Shown here: positions 25,454 to 33,053 of the stretch, piece by piece
Numbering within the stretch: position 1 is the stretch's first letter
Layout: each line of letters starts with the position of its first letter
Assembly: GCF_007989825.1 (NCBI RefSeq)
Contig: NZ_BJUA01000004.1
Coordinates: 1-64,000, forward strand
Direction: 5' to 3'
DNA length: 64,000 nucleotides
From: Cellulomonas persica
Lineage (GTDB): Bacteria > Actinomycetota > Actinomycetes > Actinomycetales > Cellulomonadaceae
Notes under the pieces: model-generated
The model's input: the letters and a program-made list of their open reading frames with translations, nothing else
Databases searched by the model: none
What the model was told of the DNA's origin: nothing
Made by a program: the position numbers and the translations under genes

Positions 25454-26287
25454 CTAGCTGACGAGCCGGCTGCGAAGCTCGACGACGTCGAACGGTTCGA
25501 AGGTCGTGGTGGTGAACGCGGTGCCCGGGATGTCGCGCCATTCGCGGTCGGGGTCGTCGTCGACGCGGTACTTGCCCTTCCACGTGGTGGTCATCGTGAC
25601 GTGGGCGGTCAGCTCGTCGGCGTAGGTGTGCGTGACGTCGAACGCCGGATAGGGAGCGCCGGGGTCATCAGTCACCAGCGTCGTGCCGTCACCGAAATCC
25701 CATGCGTACTCGACCGGGTAGGCGTCGACGTCGATGCCGTAGTCCAGCAGCGACGTGCGGAACGTGCGGTGCTGCGGATTGGCGTAGACGATCAGGGCCT
25801 TGTTGACCAGCGCCTCCGCGCCGGCTGGCTGGCGATGCGCTTCCAATGGCTCGATGGTGAGGCGTCGAAGGTCCTGCTCGGTCAACGTTGGTAGGAGGTC
25901 GTCAGGGCACGCCCACCCAGCGCGCATCTGCCATAGCGACCATTCGTTACTGGTGGGTGAGGGTCGTGTACGGACCCACAGGGGCTCGACGGGAGTGTCG
26001 CCCTCGCAGTACGGGACGTGAACCGTGCCATTTGGAGGAGCGCACGGACCACCAATGGCTGGGGTGAGGTACTCCGAGTTCACGTTGCACAGCGGTGCAC
26101 GTGCGTACTGCCGCAGAGGATCAGGCTGTGCATTCCACGCGCGCAGTTCCTGCTCGCCCTCGAATGCGTCGACAAGGACGACCTTGTCCTCCCCCATCTG
26201 TGACTTCGCAGAGGCCACGGTGGGTGTCGTGGCCAGCAGGACCGCCCCCGAGACCAGGACTGCGGAGGCTCGTCGGCCCCACCTCAC
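25454..26287 (-). CDS. Secreted PKD-domain protein, intact partner of lipoprotein D
   Basis: 277 residues. Signal peptide (about 1-27, ASAVLVSGAVLLATTPTVASA), a middle region with several cysteines (APLCNVNSEYLTPAIGGPC), then a PKD-like beta domain marked by AWDFGDGTTLV and the late VTHTYADELTAHVTMTT. The tail reads TTTFEPFDVVELRSRLVS. GTG at 26287 overlaps the stop of lipoprotein D (GTGA). PKD domains are extracellular Ig-like modules that often mediate binding. Fragments of the same tail occur behind lipoprotein E and at 56.83 kb, so this gene belongs to a family that has decayed elsewhere. Confidence 0.82.
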   Translation of the reverse strand: MRWGRRASAVLVSGAVLLATTPTVASAKSQMGEDKVVLVDAFEGEQELRAWNAQPDPLRQYARAPLCNVNSEYLTPAIGGPCAPPNGTVHVPYCEGDTPVEPLWVRTRPSPTSNEWSLWQMRAGWACPDDLLPTLTEQDLRRLTIEPLEAHRQPAGAEALVNKALIVYANPQHRTFRTSLLDYGIDVDAYPVEYAWDFGDGTTLVTDDPGAPYPAFDVTHTYADELTAHVTMTTTWKGKYRVDDDPDREWRDIPGTAFTTTTFEPFDVVELRSRLVS

Positions 26288-26922
26288 GGGTTCTTGCCCC
26301 AGTCGTCGACCTGCACGCCGTTCACGACCCACGAGCTCCCGGTCCAGGCCAGACTGAAGTTGGCCTTGTAGGAGAGCGTCTCGGGGAAGTCCTCGACCAC
26401 GGTGCCGTCTGGCGCGACCGTCTGTGACGGCGTTTCGATGTACTCGATGCCGACGACGAACTCTCCGGCGCCCACGTCGAACCCGGACGTGAACCCGAGC
26501 TCGAAGGCGCCGCCCTCGCCGTGGTTCCCGGCGTCGTGGATCTCCGAGACGAAAGCGCGAACGCTCGAGCAGTACGAGCACGGCTCGCCGCTGAGGGCAT
26601 CCCAGGCTTCCAGGTCGCCGGTAGCGACGACGTAGGGGAAGAGCGAGAGGAAGTAGCGCGCGACGGCCTTCGCGTTCTCCTCTGTGGGCGGACCCTCCAG
26701 CGCGGCGGGTCGTGCCGGTGGAACCCTGACGTCCAGGGCCGCGCCGGTCGGCACATCCGTCGCACTGGCGGTCGGCTGGAGTGCGGCCGGGGACGGGTCC
26801 GCGGCGGCGGTCGCTGGTGCCGCCGACTGCGTGGCGTCGACAGGGTCAGCGCGCGCGCCGGTGCAGGCCGTGAGCGTCGACAACGCGAGCGCGAGCAGGA
26901 GCGCGAGCGATCGGCGGGGCAT
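26284..26922 (-). CDS. Array lipoprotein D, DUF6318-like
   Basis: 212 residues with signal and lipobox LTAC, Ala/Pro/Thr linker, then PPARPAALEGPPTEENAKAV, LFPYVVATGDLEAWDALSG, CSYC, HDAGNHGEGGAFELGF, VVGIEYIETPSQTVAPDGT and the end WVVNGVQVDDWGKNP. ATG at 26922 follows TACTTT by 6 nt. It is the only copy whose overlapping downstream partner is intact, so this pair probably shows the ancestral unit of the array. Confidence 0.85.
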   Translation of the reverse strand: MPRRSLALLLALALSTLTACTGARADPVDATQSAAPATAAADPSPAALQPTASATDVPTGAALDVRVPPARPAALEGPPTEENAKAVARYFLSLFPYVVATGDLEAWDALSGEPCSYCSSVRAFVSEIHDAGNHGEGGAFELGFTSGFDVGAGEFVVGIEYIETPSQTVAPDGTVVEDFPETLSYKANFSLAWTGSSWVVNGVQVDDWGKNP

Positions 26923-26928
26923 GGGTGG

Positions 26929-26983
26929 AAAGTACACAACTCGGGCACGCGACGTGCCGGGTGGTCCGTGTGGATGTGGACAA
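26929..26983 (-). promoter_or_regulatory. Promoter of lipoprotein D with TTGTCCACA box
   Basis: TACTTT (26929-26934) sits 6 nt before the ATG. TTGTCCACA (26975-26983, minus strand) begins 53 nt upstream of the start. The segment between is similar to those before lipoproteins E and F (GTGCCGGGTGGTCC-type sequence). Confidence 0.55.
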
Positions 26984-27056
26984 CCGTCCTCGCGCCCGCC
27001 CCGGAGCGTCGCCTCGCGGCTGGTGGTGCACCGTCCGCGGCGACCTCCCGTGGGTC

Positions 27057-27181
27057 ACGGCGGCGGGGGTCATCGACTTGACGAGGTCGACGAGCCGCTG
27101 CGAAGCGCCACCGCGCAGCTCATCGCTGTCGAGCCAGCTCGCGAGGATCACGACGCCGCCGTCGTGGAGCGTGAACGACAC
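27057..27181 (-). pseudogene. Orphan coding fragment of unknown family
   Basis: In one minus-strand frame the sequence reads VSFTLHDGGVVILASW then LDSDELRGGASQRLVDLVKS, with normal protein character. It loses that character where the frame runs into the promoter of lipoprotein D. There is no credible start and no natural end, so it looks like a gene piece left by deletion. No family is recognised. Confidence 0.35.
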
Positions 27182-27204
27182 GTCGGCGGGGAGGGCCCCT
27201 GAGC

Positions 27205-27413
27205 GCGGTGTCCGCTGCGACGTCCTCGAAGGGCTGGAGATCGGCTCCCGTGGAGGCGGGATGTCCCTGATCTTCCCGAGGGAGGTCTCAGGAGGTGAGA
27301 GCGCCGGTGAGCGGCGAACCCCGTCGTGGGCCGGCCCAACCCGGAGTCACCGCTAGAACGACGACGAAGAGTGCACCGGCGAGCGTGCCCGCCACTCGCC
27401 GCGGGTTCGTCAC
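27205..27413 (-). pseudogene. Decayed PKD-partner gene behind lipoprotein E
   Basis: GTG at 27413 overlaps the stop of lipoprotein E (GTGA). The frame encodes a good signal peptide (TNPRRVAGTLAGALFVVVLA, then VTPGWAG) but stops at 27288 after 41 codons. Downstream, in two other frames, come KIRDIPPP and LQPFEDVAA, which match RDIPGTA and FEPFDVVEL at the end of the intact PKD protein. The sequence is therefore a partner gene with its middle deleted and at least two frameshifts. Confidence 0.55.
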
Positions 27414-28042
27414 TTCTTCCCGCCGAACTCTGTGGCCTTCCCCGCCTCTACGGTCCACGCCGATCCCGACCAGTGCAGTCTGAGAACAGCCTTCATCGAG
27501 TAGGTGTCTGGGAAGTCCTCGACCAACGAACCGTCGGGCGCGACCGTGCGCGACGGCGTCTCCACGTACTCGATGCCGACGGTGAAGTCCCCGTCGTCCT
27601 TCCTGATCCCCGACGTGAAGCCCAGCTCGTACGCGCCTCCGGTGCCGTGATTGCCCGCGTCGTGTATCTCGGTGACGATGCCGCGGAGGTGCTTGCAGTA
27701 CTTGCACCCTTGGCCGCTCAGGGCATCTATGGCGGCGAGGTCCCCCGTGGCCACGGCATAGGGAAACAACGAGAGGAAGTAGCGGCCGACCGCCTTCGCG
27801 TTCTCCTCGCTTGCGGGGCCGTCCAAGGCTTCAGGGCGGGCGGGTGGCGTGGACACGCGCTGCGCGTCGGTGGCCGGGGTCGGCGTGGGAGTTGATGCCG
27901 GTGCGGTCGGGGCCGACTGCGTCGCCGAGGTGGCCGTGCTCGACGGGGTGGCGCTCGCGGACGGGTCCGGGCTCGGGGAGGTGCAGGCCGCAAGGGCAAG
28001 TGCCGCGACAGCGATCGTCAGCAGCGTGCGAGTCCGGAGCAC
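27410..28042 (-). CDS. Array lipoprotein E, DUF6318-like
   Basis: 210 residues: signal and lipobox LALAAC, Ser/Thr/Pro linker, then PPARPEALDGPASEENAKAV, LFPYAVATGDLAAIDALSG, CKYC, HDAGNHGTGGAYELGF, VGIEYVETPSRTVAPDGS, ending WTVEAGKATEFGGKK. It is very similar to copy F over the signal peptide and start of the linker. The conserved Trp before DALSG is Ile here, and the C-terminus departs from the VNGVxVxxW pattern. GTG at 28042 follows TAGTTT by 6 nt. The linked partner gene is broken. Confidence 0.83.
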   Translation of the reverse strand: MLRTRTLLTIAVAALALAACTSPSPDPSASATPSSTATSATQSAPTAPASTPTPTPATDAQRVSTPPARPEALDGPASEENAKAVGRYFLSLFPYAVATGDLAAIDALSGQGCKYCKHLRGIVTEIHDAGNHGTGGAYELGFTSGIRKDDGDFTVGIEYVETPSRTVAPDGSLVEDFPDTYSMKAVLRLHWSGSAWTVEAGKATEFGGKK

Positions 28043-28048
28043 GCGTGG

Positions 28049-28103
28049 AAACTATCCAACTCGGACACATGGTGGGCCGGGTGGTCCGTCCGGGTGTGGA
28101 AAA
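28049..28103 (-). promoter_or_regulatory. Promoter of lipoprotein E with TTTTCCACA box
   Basis: TAGTTT (28049-28054) lies 6 nt before GTG. TTTTCCACA (28095-28103, minus strand) begins 53 nt upstream of the start and is a one-base variant of the TTGTCCACA box at the same place before copies D and F. Confidence 0.5.
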
Positions 28104-28138
28104 CCCCCGTCCGCGGTGGACATGTTCGAGTACGCGCG

Positions 28139-28266
28139 TCATGAGGAGGGCCCGTGTCGTCGTGCCTGCTGTGCGGGTTCTCGTGGTGCGATGGCCGCGC
28201 TTGCGGTCGCGAACAGCGTGAGCACGTGTGACCCGGCGATGAGAGCAAGCCGCGACGCCTCCTCAC
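28139..28266 (-). pseudogene. Frameshifted partner remnant behind lipoprotein F
   Basis: GTG at 28266 overlaps the stop of lipoprotein F (GTGA). Its own frame gives arginine/histidine-rich noise. After a frameshift within the first few codons another frame reads LALIAGSHVLTLFATASAAI, a clear signal-peptide core, and stops at 28139. Only the signal sequence survives, with no mature domain. Confidence 0.5.
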
Positions 28267-28901
28267 TCCGGTTCGCCCCAGGTCTCGACGTCGACGCCGT
28301 TGACCACCCAGGACGAGCCGGTCCAGCTCAGACTGATGTTGGCCTTCATCGAGTTCCGGTCGGGATAGTCCGCCACCACCGTCCCGTCCGGAGCGACCGT
28401 CTGAGACGGGGTCTCGAAGTACTCGAGTCCCACGATGAACTCACCGTTCCCGAGCGCGAAGCCCGAGGTGAACCCGAGCTCGAACGCCCCGCCCGTGCCG
28501 CGGTTCCCGGCATCGTGGATCTCGGCGACTGCGTCGCGAAGGCTCTGGCAGTACTTGCAGGACGGTCCGCTGAGTGCGTCCCAAGCCTCGAGGTCCCCGG
28601 TCGCGACGGCATACGGGAAGAGAGACATGAAGTACCGGCCGACCGCCTTCGCGTTCTCCTCGCTGGCCGGACCGTCTAGGGCTTCGGGGCGGGCGGGCGG
28701 CGTGGTCGCGTCCTGCGCGTCGGTGGCCGGGGTCGCGGATGGAGTCGGCGGTGCCGGTATGGAGGTCGAAGGCGGTGACTGTGTCACCGACACCGAATGC
28801 GAGGTTGCGGCGCTCGCGGACGGGTCCGGGCTCGGGGAGGTGCAGGCCGCGAGGGTGAGTGCCGCAAGAGCGATCGTCAGCAGCGCGCGCGTCCGGAGCA
28901 T
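28263..28901 (-). CDS. Array lipoprotein F, DUF6318-like
   Basis: 212 residues: signal and lipobox LTLAAC, Ser/Thr/Pro linker, then PPARPEALDGPASEENAKAV, FPYAVATGDLEAWDALSG, CKYC, HDAGNRGTGGAFELGF, VGLEYFETPSQTVAPDGT, ending WVVNGVDVETWGEPE. ATG at 28901 follows TAGTTT by 6 nt. The close match to copy E over the first 20 residues points to a recent duplication. Confidence 0.84.
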   Translation of the reverse strand: MLRTRALLTIALAALTLAACTSPSPDPSASAATSHSVSVTQSPPSTSIPAPPTPSATPATDAQDATTPPARPEALDGPASEENAKAVGRYFMSLFPYAVATGDLEAWDALSGPSCKYCQSLRDAVAEIHDAGNRGTGGAFELGFTSGFALGNGEFIVGLEYFETPSQTVAPDGTVVADYPDRNSMKANISLSWTGSSWVVNGVDVETWGEPE

Positions 28902-28907
28902 GCGCGG

Positions 28908-28963
28908 AAACTACCCAGCGCGGACACGTGGTGGGCCGGGTAGTCGGTCGGGGATGTGGACAA
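28908..28963 (-). promoter_or_regulatory. Promoter of lipoprotein F with TTGTCCACA box
   Basis: TAGTTT (28908-28913) lies 6 nt before the ATG. TTGTCCACA (28955-28963, minus strand) begins 54 nt upstream of the start. The flanking GGACGGTTGTCCACATCC is nearly identical to that before copy D. Confidence 0.55.
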
Positions 28964-29001
28964 CCGTCCTCGTGCTGGGCGCAGGCCGGTCGGGGCGGGG
29001 T

Positions 29002-29053
29002 TTCACGCCTGCGGCGAACACGGGCCTATCGGCCACGGGTGCGCCGTTAGCAT
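29002..29053 (+). promoter_or_regulatory. clpC promoter region: ClgR-like site and TAGCAT
   Basis: TTCACGCCTGCGGCGAAC (29002-29019) fits 17 of 18 positions of the ClgR activator consensus as remembered from corynebacteria (WNNWCGCYNANRGCGWWS). TAGCAT at 29048-29053 is a plausible -10 hexamer, so the site would lie just upstream of the -35 region, as expected for an activator. ClgR controls clpC and clpP in several actinobacteria. Confidence 0.5.
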
Positions 29054-29139
29054 CGAACAACGCCGCATCGTCGTCGGCCCCGGCGCTCCCCACCGAAGCC
29101 GGGACAGGACGACGAGCACGCCGCTCGTGAGGAGTGCAC

Positions 29140-31719
29140 ATGTTCGAGAGATTCACGGACCGAGCCCGTCGCGTGGTCGTCCTCGCCCAGGAAGAGGCGC
29201 GGATGCTCAACCACAACTACATCGGCACCGAGCACATCCTCCTGGGCCTGATCCACGAGGGTGAGGGTGTCGCGGCCAAGGCGCTCGAGTCGCTCGGGAT
29301 CTCGCTGGAGGCCGTGCGCGCTCAGGTGCAGGAGATCATCGGCGAGGGGCAGCAGGCGCCGAGCGGGCACATCCCGTTCACGCCGCGCGCCAAGAAGGTG
29401 CTGGAGCTGTCGCTGCGCGAGGCGCTGCAGCTCGGCCACAACTACATCGGCACCGAGCACATCCTGCTCGGGCTCATCCGCGAGGGTGAGGGTGTCGCCG
29501 CCCAGGTGCTGAACAAGCTGGGCGCGGACCTCAACCGCGTGCGCCAGCAGGTCATCCAGCTCGTGTCGGGCTACCAGGGCAAGGAGCCGGTCGCCGCCGG
29601 TGGGCCGCAGGAGGGTCAGCCCTCGGGCTCGGCCGTGCTCGACCAGTTCGGGCGCAACCTGACGCAGGCCGCGCGCGACAACAAGCTCGACCCGGTCATC
29701 GGGCGCGAGAAGGAGATCGAGCGGGTCATGCAGGTGCTGTCCCGCCGCACCAAGAACAACCCGGTGCTGATCGGCGAGCCCGGCGTCGGCAAGACGGCCG
29801 TGGTCGAGGGTCTGGCGCAGGACATCGTGCGCGGGGACGTGCCCGAGACGCTCAAGGACAAGCAGCTCTACACGCTGGACCTGGGCGCGCTCGTGGCCGG
29901 CTCGCGCTACCGCGGTGACTTCGAGGAGCGCCTGAAGAAGGTGCTCAAGGAGATCCGCACGCGCGGCGACATCATCCTGTTCATCGACGAGATCCACACG
30001 CTCGTCGGCGCGGGTGCGGCCGAGGGCGCGATCGACGCCGCGTCGATCCTCAAGCCGATGCTCGCCCGCGGTGAGCTGCAGACGATCGGCGCGACGACCC
30101 TCGACGAGTACCGCAAGTACGTCGAGAAGGACCCGGCCCTGGAGCGTCGCTTCCAGCCGATCCAGGTCAGCGAGCCGAACCTGCAGCACGCGATCGAGAT
30201 CCTCAAGGGTCTGCGTGACCGGTACGAGGCGCACCACCGTGTCTCGATCACGGACGGCGCGCTCGTCGCGGCCGCGACGCTCGCGGACCGGTACGTCAAC
30301 GACCGCTACCTGCCGGACAAGGCGATCGACCTGGTCGACGAGGCGGGCGCGCGTCTGCGCATCCGTCGCATGACGGCCCCGCCGGAGCTGCGCGAGCTGG
30401 ACGAGGAGATCGCCGCGACGCGTCGCGACAAGGAGTCGGCGATCGACGAGCAGGACTTCGAGAAGGCCGCGCGTCTGCGTGACCAGGAGAAGCAGCTCGG
30501 CCTCAAGCGCGTCGAGAAGGAGAAGGCCTGGAAGTCGGGCGACCTCGACGCCGTCGCGGAGGTCGACGAGGAGCTCATCGCCGAGGTGCTGGCGAACGCC
30601 ACGGGCATCCCGGTGTTCAAGCTCACCGAGGAGGAGTCCAGCCGTCTGCTCCACATGGAGGAGAACCTGCACAAGCGGGTCGTCGGCCAGGACGCCGCCA
30701 TCAAGGCGCTCTCGCAGGCCATCCGCCGCACGCGGGCGGGCCTCAAGGACCCGAAGCGTCCCGGTGGGTCGTTCATCTTCGCCGGCCCCACGGGCGTCGG
30801 GAAGACCGAGCTCGCCAAGGCGCTCGCGGAGTTCCTGTTCGGTGACGAGGACGCGCTCATCCAGCTCGACATGTCCGAGTTCTCGGAGAAGCACACCGTC
30901 TCGCGTCTGTTCGGCTCGCCCCCCGGGTACGTCGGGTACGACGAGGGTGGTCAGCTCACCGAGAAGGTGCGTCGCCGGCCGTTCTCCGTCGTCCTGTTCG
31001 ACGAGGTCGAGAAGGCGCACGCGGACATCTTCAACTCGCTGCTGCAGATCCTCGAGGACGGTCGCCTGACCGACTCGCAGGGCCGCGTCATCGACTTCAA
31101 GAACACCGTCATCATCATGACGACGAACCTCGGCACGCGGGACATCGCCAAGGGCGTCATGACGGGGTTCCAGGCCGGTGGCGAGCTCGCGACCGACTAC
31201 GAGCGCATGAAGGCGAAGGTCAACGACGAGCTCAAGCAGCACTTCCGGCCTGAGTTCCTCAACCGCGTCGATGACGTGGTGGTCTTCCCGCAGCTCTCGC
31301 AGCCGGAGATCTTCCAGATCGTCGACCTGATGATCGCGAAGCTCGACCTGCGTCTGCGCGACAAGGACATGGGCATCGAGATCACGCCCGCGGCCAAGAA
31401 GTTGCTGTCGGAGAAGGGTTACGACCCGGTGCTGGGTGCTCGGCCGCTGCGCCGTGCGATCCAGCGGGACATCGAGGACGCGCTGTCCGAGAAGATCCTG
31501 TTCGGCGAGCTCAAGGCCGGTCAGCTCGTGATCGTCGACGCCGAGGGCGAGGGGCTCCTCGGGGAGTTCACGTTCCGCGGCGTCCCGCGCGGGACGGTCG
31601 ACCGCGAGCCCGTTCCCGTCGGGGCGTCCGCGGGGACGCCGGGCTCCGGCCGGGACCTGCCCGCGGCGCCGCCCATCGCGGCGTCGGGTGACGGAGGCTC
31701 GGGCCTGCAGCCCGCCTGA
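29140..31719 (+). CDS. clpC: ClpC, AAA+ unfoldase of the Clp protease
   Basis: 859 residues. Two Clp_N repeats ([38 protein letters not shown]), AAA domain 1 with [10 protein letters not shown] and [15 protein letters not shown], a UVR segment ([18 protein letters not shown]) within the middle coiled coil, and AAA domain 2 with [14 protein letters not shown] and [11 protein letters not shown]. It feeds substrates to ClpP. AGGAG lies 5 nt before the ATG at 29140. The last 45 residues after the AAA+ core form a Gly/Pro/Ala-rich tail. It is the most conserved protein in the window and has a strong terminator behind it. Confidence 0.98.
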   Translation: MFERFTDRARRVVVLAQEEARMLNHNYIGTEHILLGLIHEGEGVAAKALESLGISLEAVRAQVQEIIGEGQQAPSGHIPFTPRAKKVLELSLREALQLGHNYIGTEHILLGLIREGEGVAAQVLNKLGADLNRVRQQVIQLVSGYQGKEPVAAGGPQEGQPSGSAVLDQFGRNLTQAARDNKLDPVIGREKEIERVMQVLSRRTKNNPVLIGEPGVGKTAVVEGLAQDIVRGDVPETLKDKQLYTLDLGALVAGSRYRGDFEERLKKVLKEIRTRGDIILFIDEIHTLVGAGAAEGAIDAASILKPMLARGELQTIGATTLDEYRKYVEKDPALERRFQPIQVSEPNLQHAIEILKGLRDRYEAHHRVSITDGALVAAATLADRYVNDRYLPDKAIDLVDEAGARLRIRRMTAPPELRELDEEIAATRRDKESAIDEQDFEKAARLRDQEKQLGLKRVEKEKAWKSGDLDAVAEVDEELIAEVLANATGIPVFKLTEEESSRLLHMEENLHKRVVGQDAAIKALSQAIRRTRAGLKDPKRPGGSFIFAGPTGVGKTELAKALAEFLFGDEDALIQLDMSEFSEKHTVSRLFGSPPGYVGYDEGGQLTEKVRRRPFSVVLFDEVEKAHADIFNSLLQILEDGRLTDSQGRVIDFKNTVIIMTTNLGTRDIAKGVMTGFQAGGELATDYERMKAKVNDELKQHFRPEFLNRVDDVVVFPQLSQPEIFQIVDLMIAKLDLRLRDKDMGIEITPAAKKLLSEKGYDPVLGARPLRRAIQRDIEDALSEKILFGELKAGQLVIVDAEGEGLLGEFTFRGVPRGTVDREPVPVGASAGTPGSGRDLPAAPPIAASGDGGSGLQPA

Positions 31720-31736
31720 CGCACCGCATGCACCAC

Positions 31737-31774
31737 CGACGAGGGCCGGAGCCGACGCGCTCCGGCCCTCGTCG
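31737..31774 (+). terminator. Intrinsic terminator of clpC
   Basis: Perfect 16-bp stem (31737-31752 with 31759-31774, CGACGAGGGCCGGAGC and complement) around CGACGC, beginning 18 bp after the stop. There is no T-run, as is common for actinobacterial terminators. Confidence 0.85.
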
Positions 31775-31841
31775 CGTGTCCGGCCCCGTCGCGGGCCCCG
31801 GCAGCCGTGCTGACGGGCGAGAGTCGTGCGGCGTCATGCGG

Positions 31842-31903
31842 GGTCGTCAGCAATCGGGTGAGTCGTCAGCGAGAGGTGACGACTCACCCCGTCGCTGACG
31901 ACC
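31842..31903. repeat. Large interrupted palindrome
   Basis: Two 26-nt arms share GGTCGTCAGC and GGGTGAGTCGTC in mirror order, separated within each arm by an unpaired 4-nt segment (AATC/CGTC), around a 10-nt loop. The 22 paired positions are all perfect. It lies between the clpC terminator and the next gene, 66 bp before that gene's proposed start. Confidence 0.8.
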
Positions 31904-31969
31904 GACGGTGCCGTTGTCGCGACCGGCCGGGGCTCGACCGGTGACGGACGAGGGAGCACCATCGTCGTC

Positions 31970-32986
31970 GTGGACCCGCGTGCGTGCCGACCCGGTGACG
32001 GCGCCGTCCGTGCGCGGCGCGCGCCACGGCTCCGGCATGCCCCCTGGCGAGCACGGCGGGCGATCGTCGCCGTCGTGCTCGCGGCGGTCGTCGGGACGGC
32101 CGGCGTGGCGTGCAGCCCGGCGGACGACGAGGCCCCGACGCCGAGGTCCGCGACAGGCGCCGCGACGAGCCCTGCGACGCCGTCCTCTCCGCTCCCCGCG
32201 GAGGTGCTGGCGGGGCTCGGTGTGTCGATCGCGCAGGCGCGGCTCGACCGCGAGCGGCGGGTGGTGCAGGTACGCGTCGCGAACTCCTCGGGTGTCGACG
32301 TGACCGTCGTCGAGGCGCGCCTCGTCGCTCCGGGCGCCACCGGGAGGGCGGTCTCGACCCGCGAACGGGCCGTCCGCAGCGGGGTGGACCGCGACCTGTC
32401 CGTCGCGCTCGGAGCGCCCCGGTGCGACGGGCCGACGAGCGCGCCGGCGGGTGACGCGAGCGTCGAGCTCGACGTCGTGGCCGACGACGGGCGCTCCGGC
32501 TCGTGGCGCGGCACGCCGGAGGACCCGAACGGCGTGCTGACCCGCATCCGGCGCGAGGACTGCGCGGCGCTCACGGTCGCCTCCGGTGCCCGCCTGACCC
32601 TCGACCCGGACGTCGTCCTCACCGAGCCGACCGACGGCGGCCGGCTGACGGGATCCGTCACGCTGCGGCTCGAGCCCGTGCCGGGCGGGCCGCGCGTCGA
32701 GGTGCTCCAGGTCGACGGCACGACGTTGCTCACGCCGTCGGGCGGTGCGGCGTCCTGGCCGCTGACGCTCGACTCGGCGGACGGACCGGCCGAGGTGACG
32801 CTCGCGTTCGAGCCCGCGCGCTGCGACGCGCACGCGGTCGCCGAGGACAAGCGCGGCACGTTCCTGGGCGTGCGGGCGCGGGTCGACGGGGTCGATCAGG
32901 AGGTCGTCTACCTGCCGCCCGGGGACGCGCTGCGGGGCGCGATCCGCGCGTACATCGGCACCGCGTGCGGCTGGCCCGATCCGTGA
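31970..32986 (+). CDS. Putative secreted lipoprotein of unknown function
   Basis: 338 residues. An arginine-rich N-terminus precedes a hydrophobic segment (about 31-47, AIVAVVLAAVVGTAGVAC) ending in a lipobox-like GVAC, then SPADDEAPTPRSATG as a flexible stalk. The mature part is rich in beta strands (VVQVRVANSSGVDVTVVEARL, GSVTLRLEPVPGG), with several spaced cysteines. No family is recognised. The long N-region for a lipoprotein suggests that the true start lies downstream, but no better codon is evident. Confidence 0.6.
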   Translation: MDPRACRPGDGAVRARRAPRLRHAPWRARRAIVAVVLAAVVGTAGVACSPADDEAPTPRSATGAATSPATPSSPLPAEVLAGLGVSIAQARLDRERRVVQVRVANSSGVDVTVVEARLVAPGATGRAVSTRERAVRSGVDRDLSVALGAPRCDGPTSAPAGDASVELDVVADDGRSGSWRGTPEDPNGVLTRIRREDCAALTVASGARLTLDPDVVLTEPTDGGRLTGSVTLRLEPVPGGPRVEVLQVDGTTLLTPSGGAASWPLTLDSADGPAEVTLAFEPARCDAHAVAEDKRGTFLGVRARVDGVDQEVVYLPPGDALRGAIRAYIGTACGWPDP

Positions 32987-33041
32987 CGCCGATCGGTGCT
33001 CGACGGACGAACGGCCCGCGCACAGTGTCGGCGGCAGGTGC

Positions 33042-33047
33042 CAGGAT
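33042..33047 (+). promoter_or_regulatory. Leaderless -10-like element CAGGAT
   Basis: CAGGAT with a 6-nt gap (CGCGAC) to the ATG at 33054 and no ribosome site. Confidence 0.45.
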
Positions 33048-33053
33048 CGCGAC

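Noticed and set aside
23183..25894. A 903-codon open frame antisense to the MMPL gene
   Set aside because: Composition is His/Arg/Asp-rich with no fold or motif. It arises from the codon bias of the real gene on the other strand.
25454..26581. 375-residue version of the PKD protein
   Set aside because: Its first 98 codons lie within lipoprotein D in another frame and are Arg-rich noise; the GTG at 26287 gives a proper signal peptide.
29047..31242. A 731-codon open frame antisense to clpC
   Set aside because: Shadow of a highly conserved gene with full domain evidence on the plus strand.
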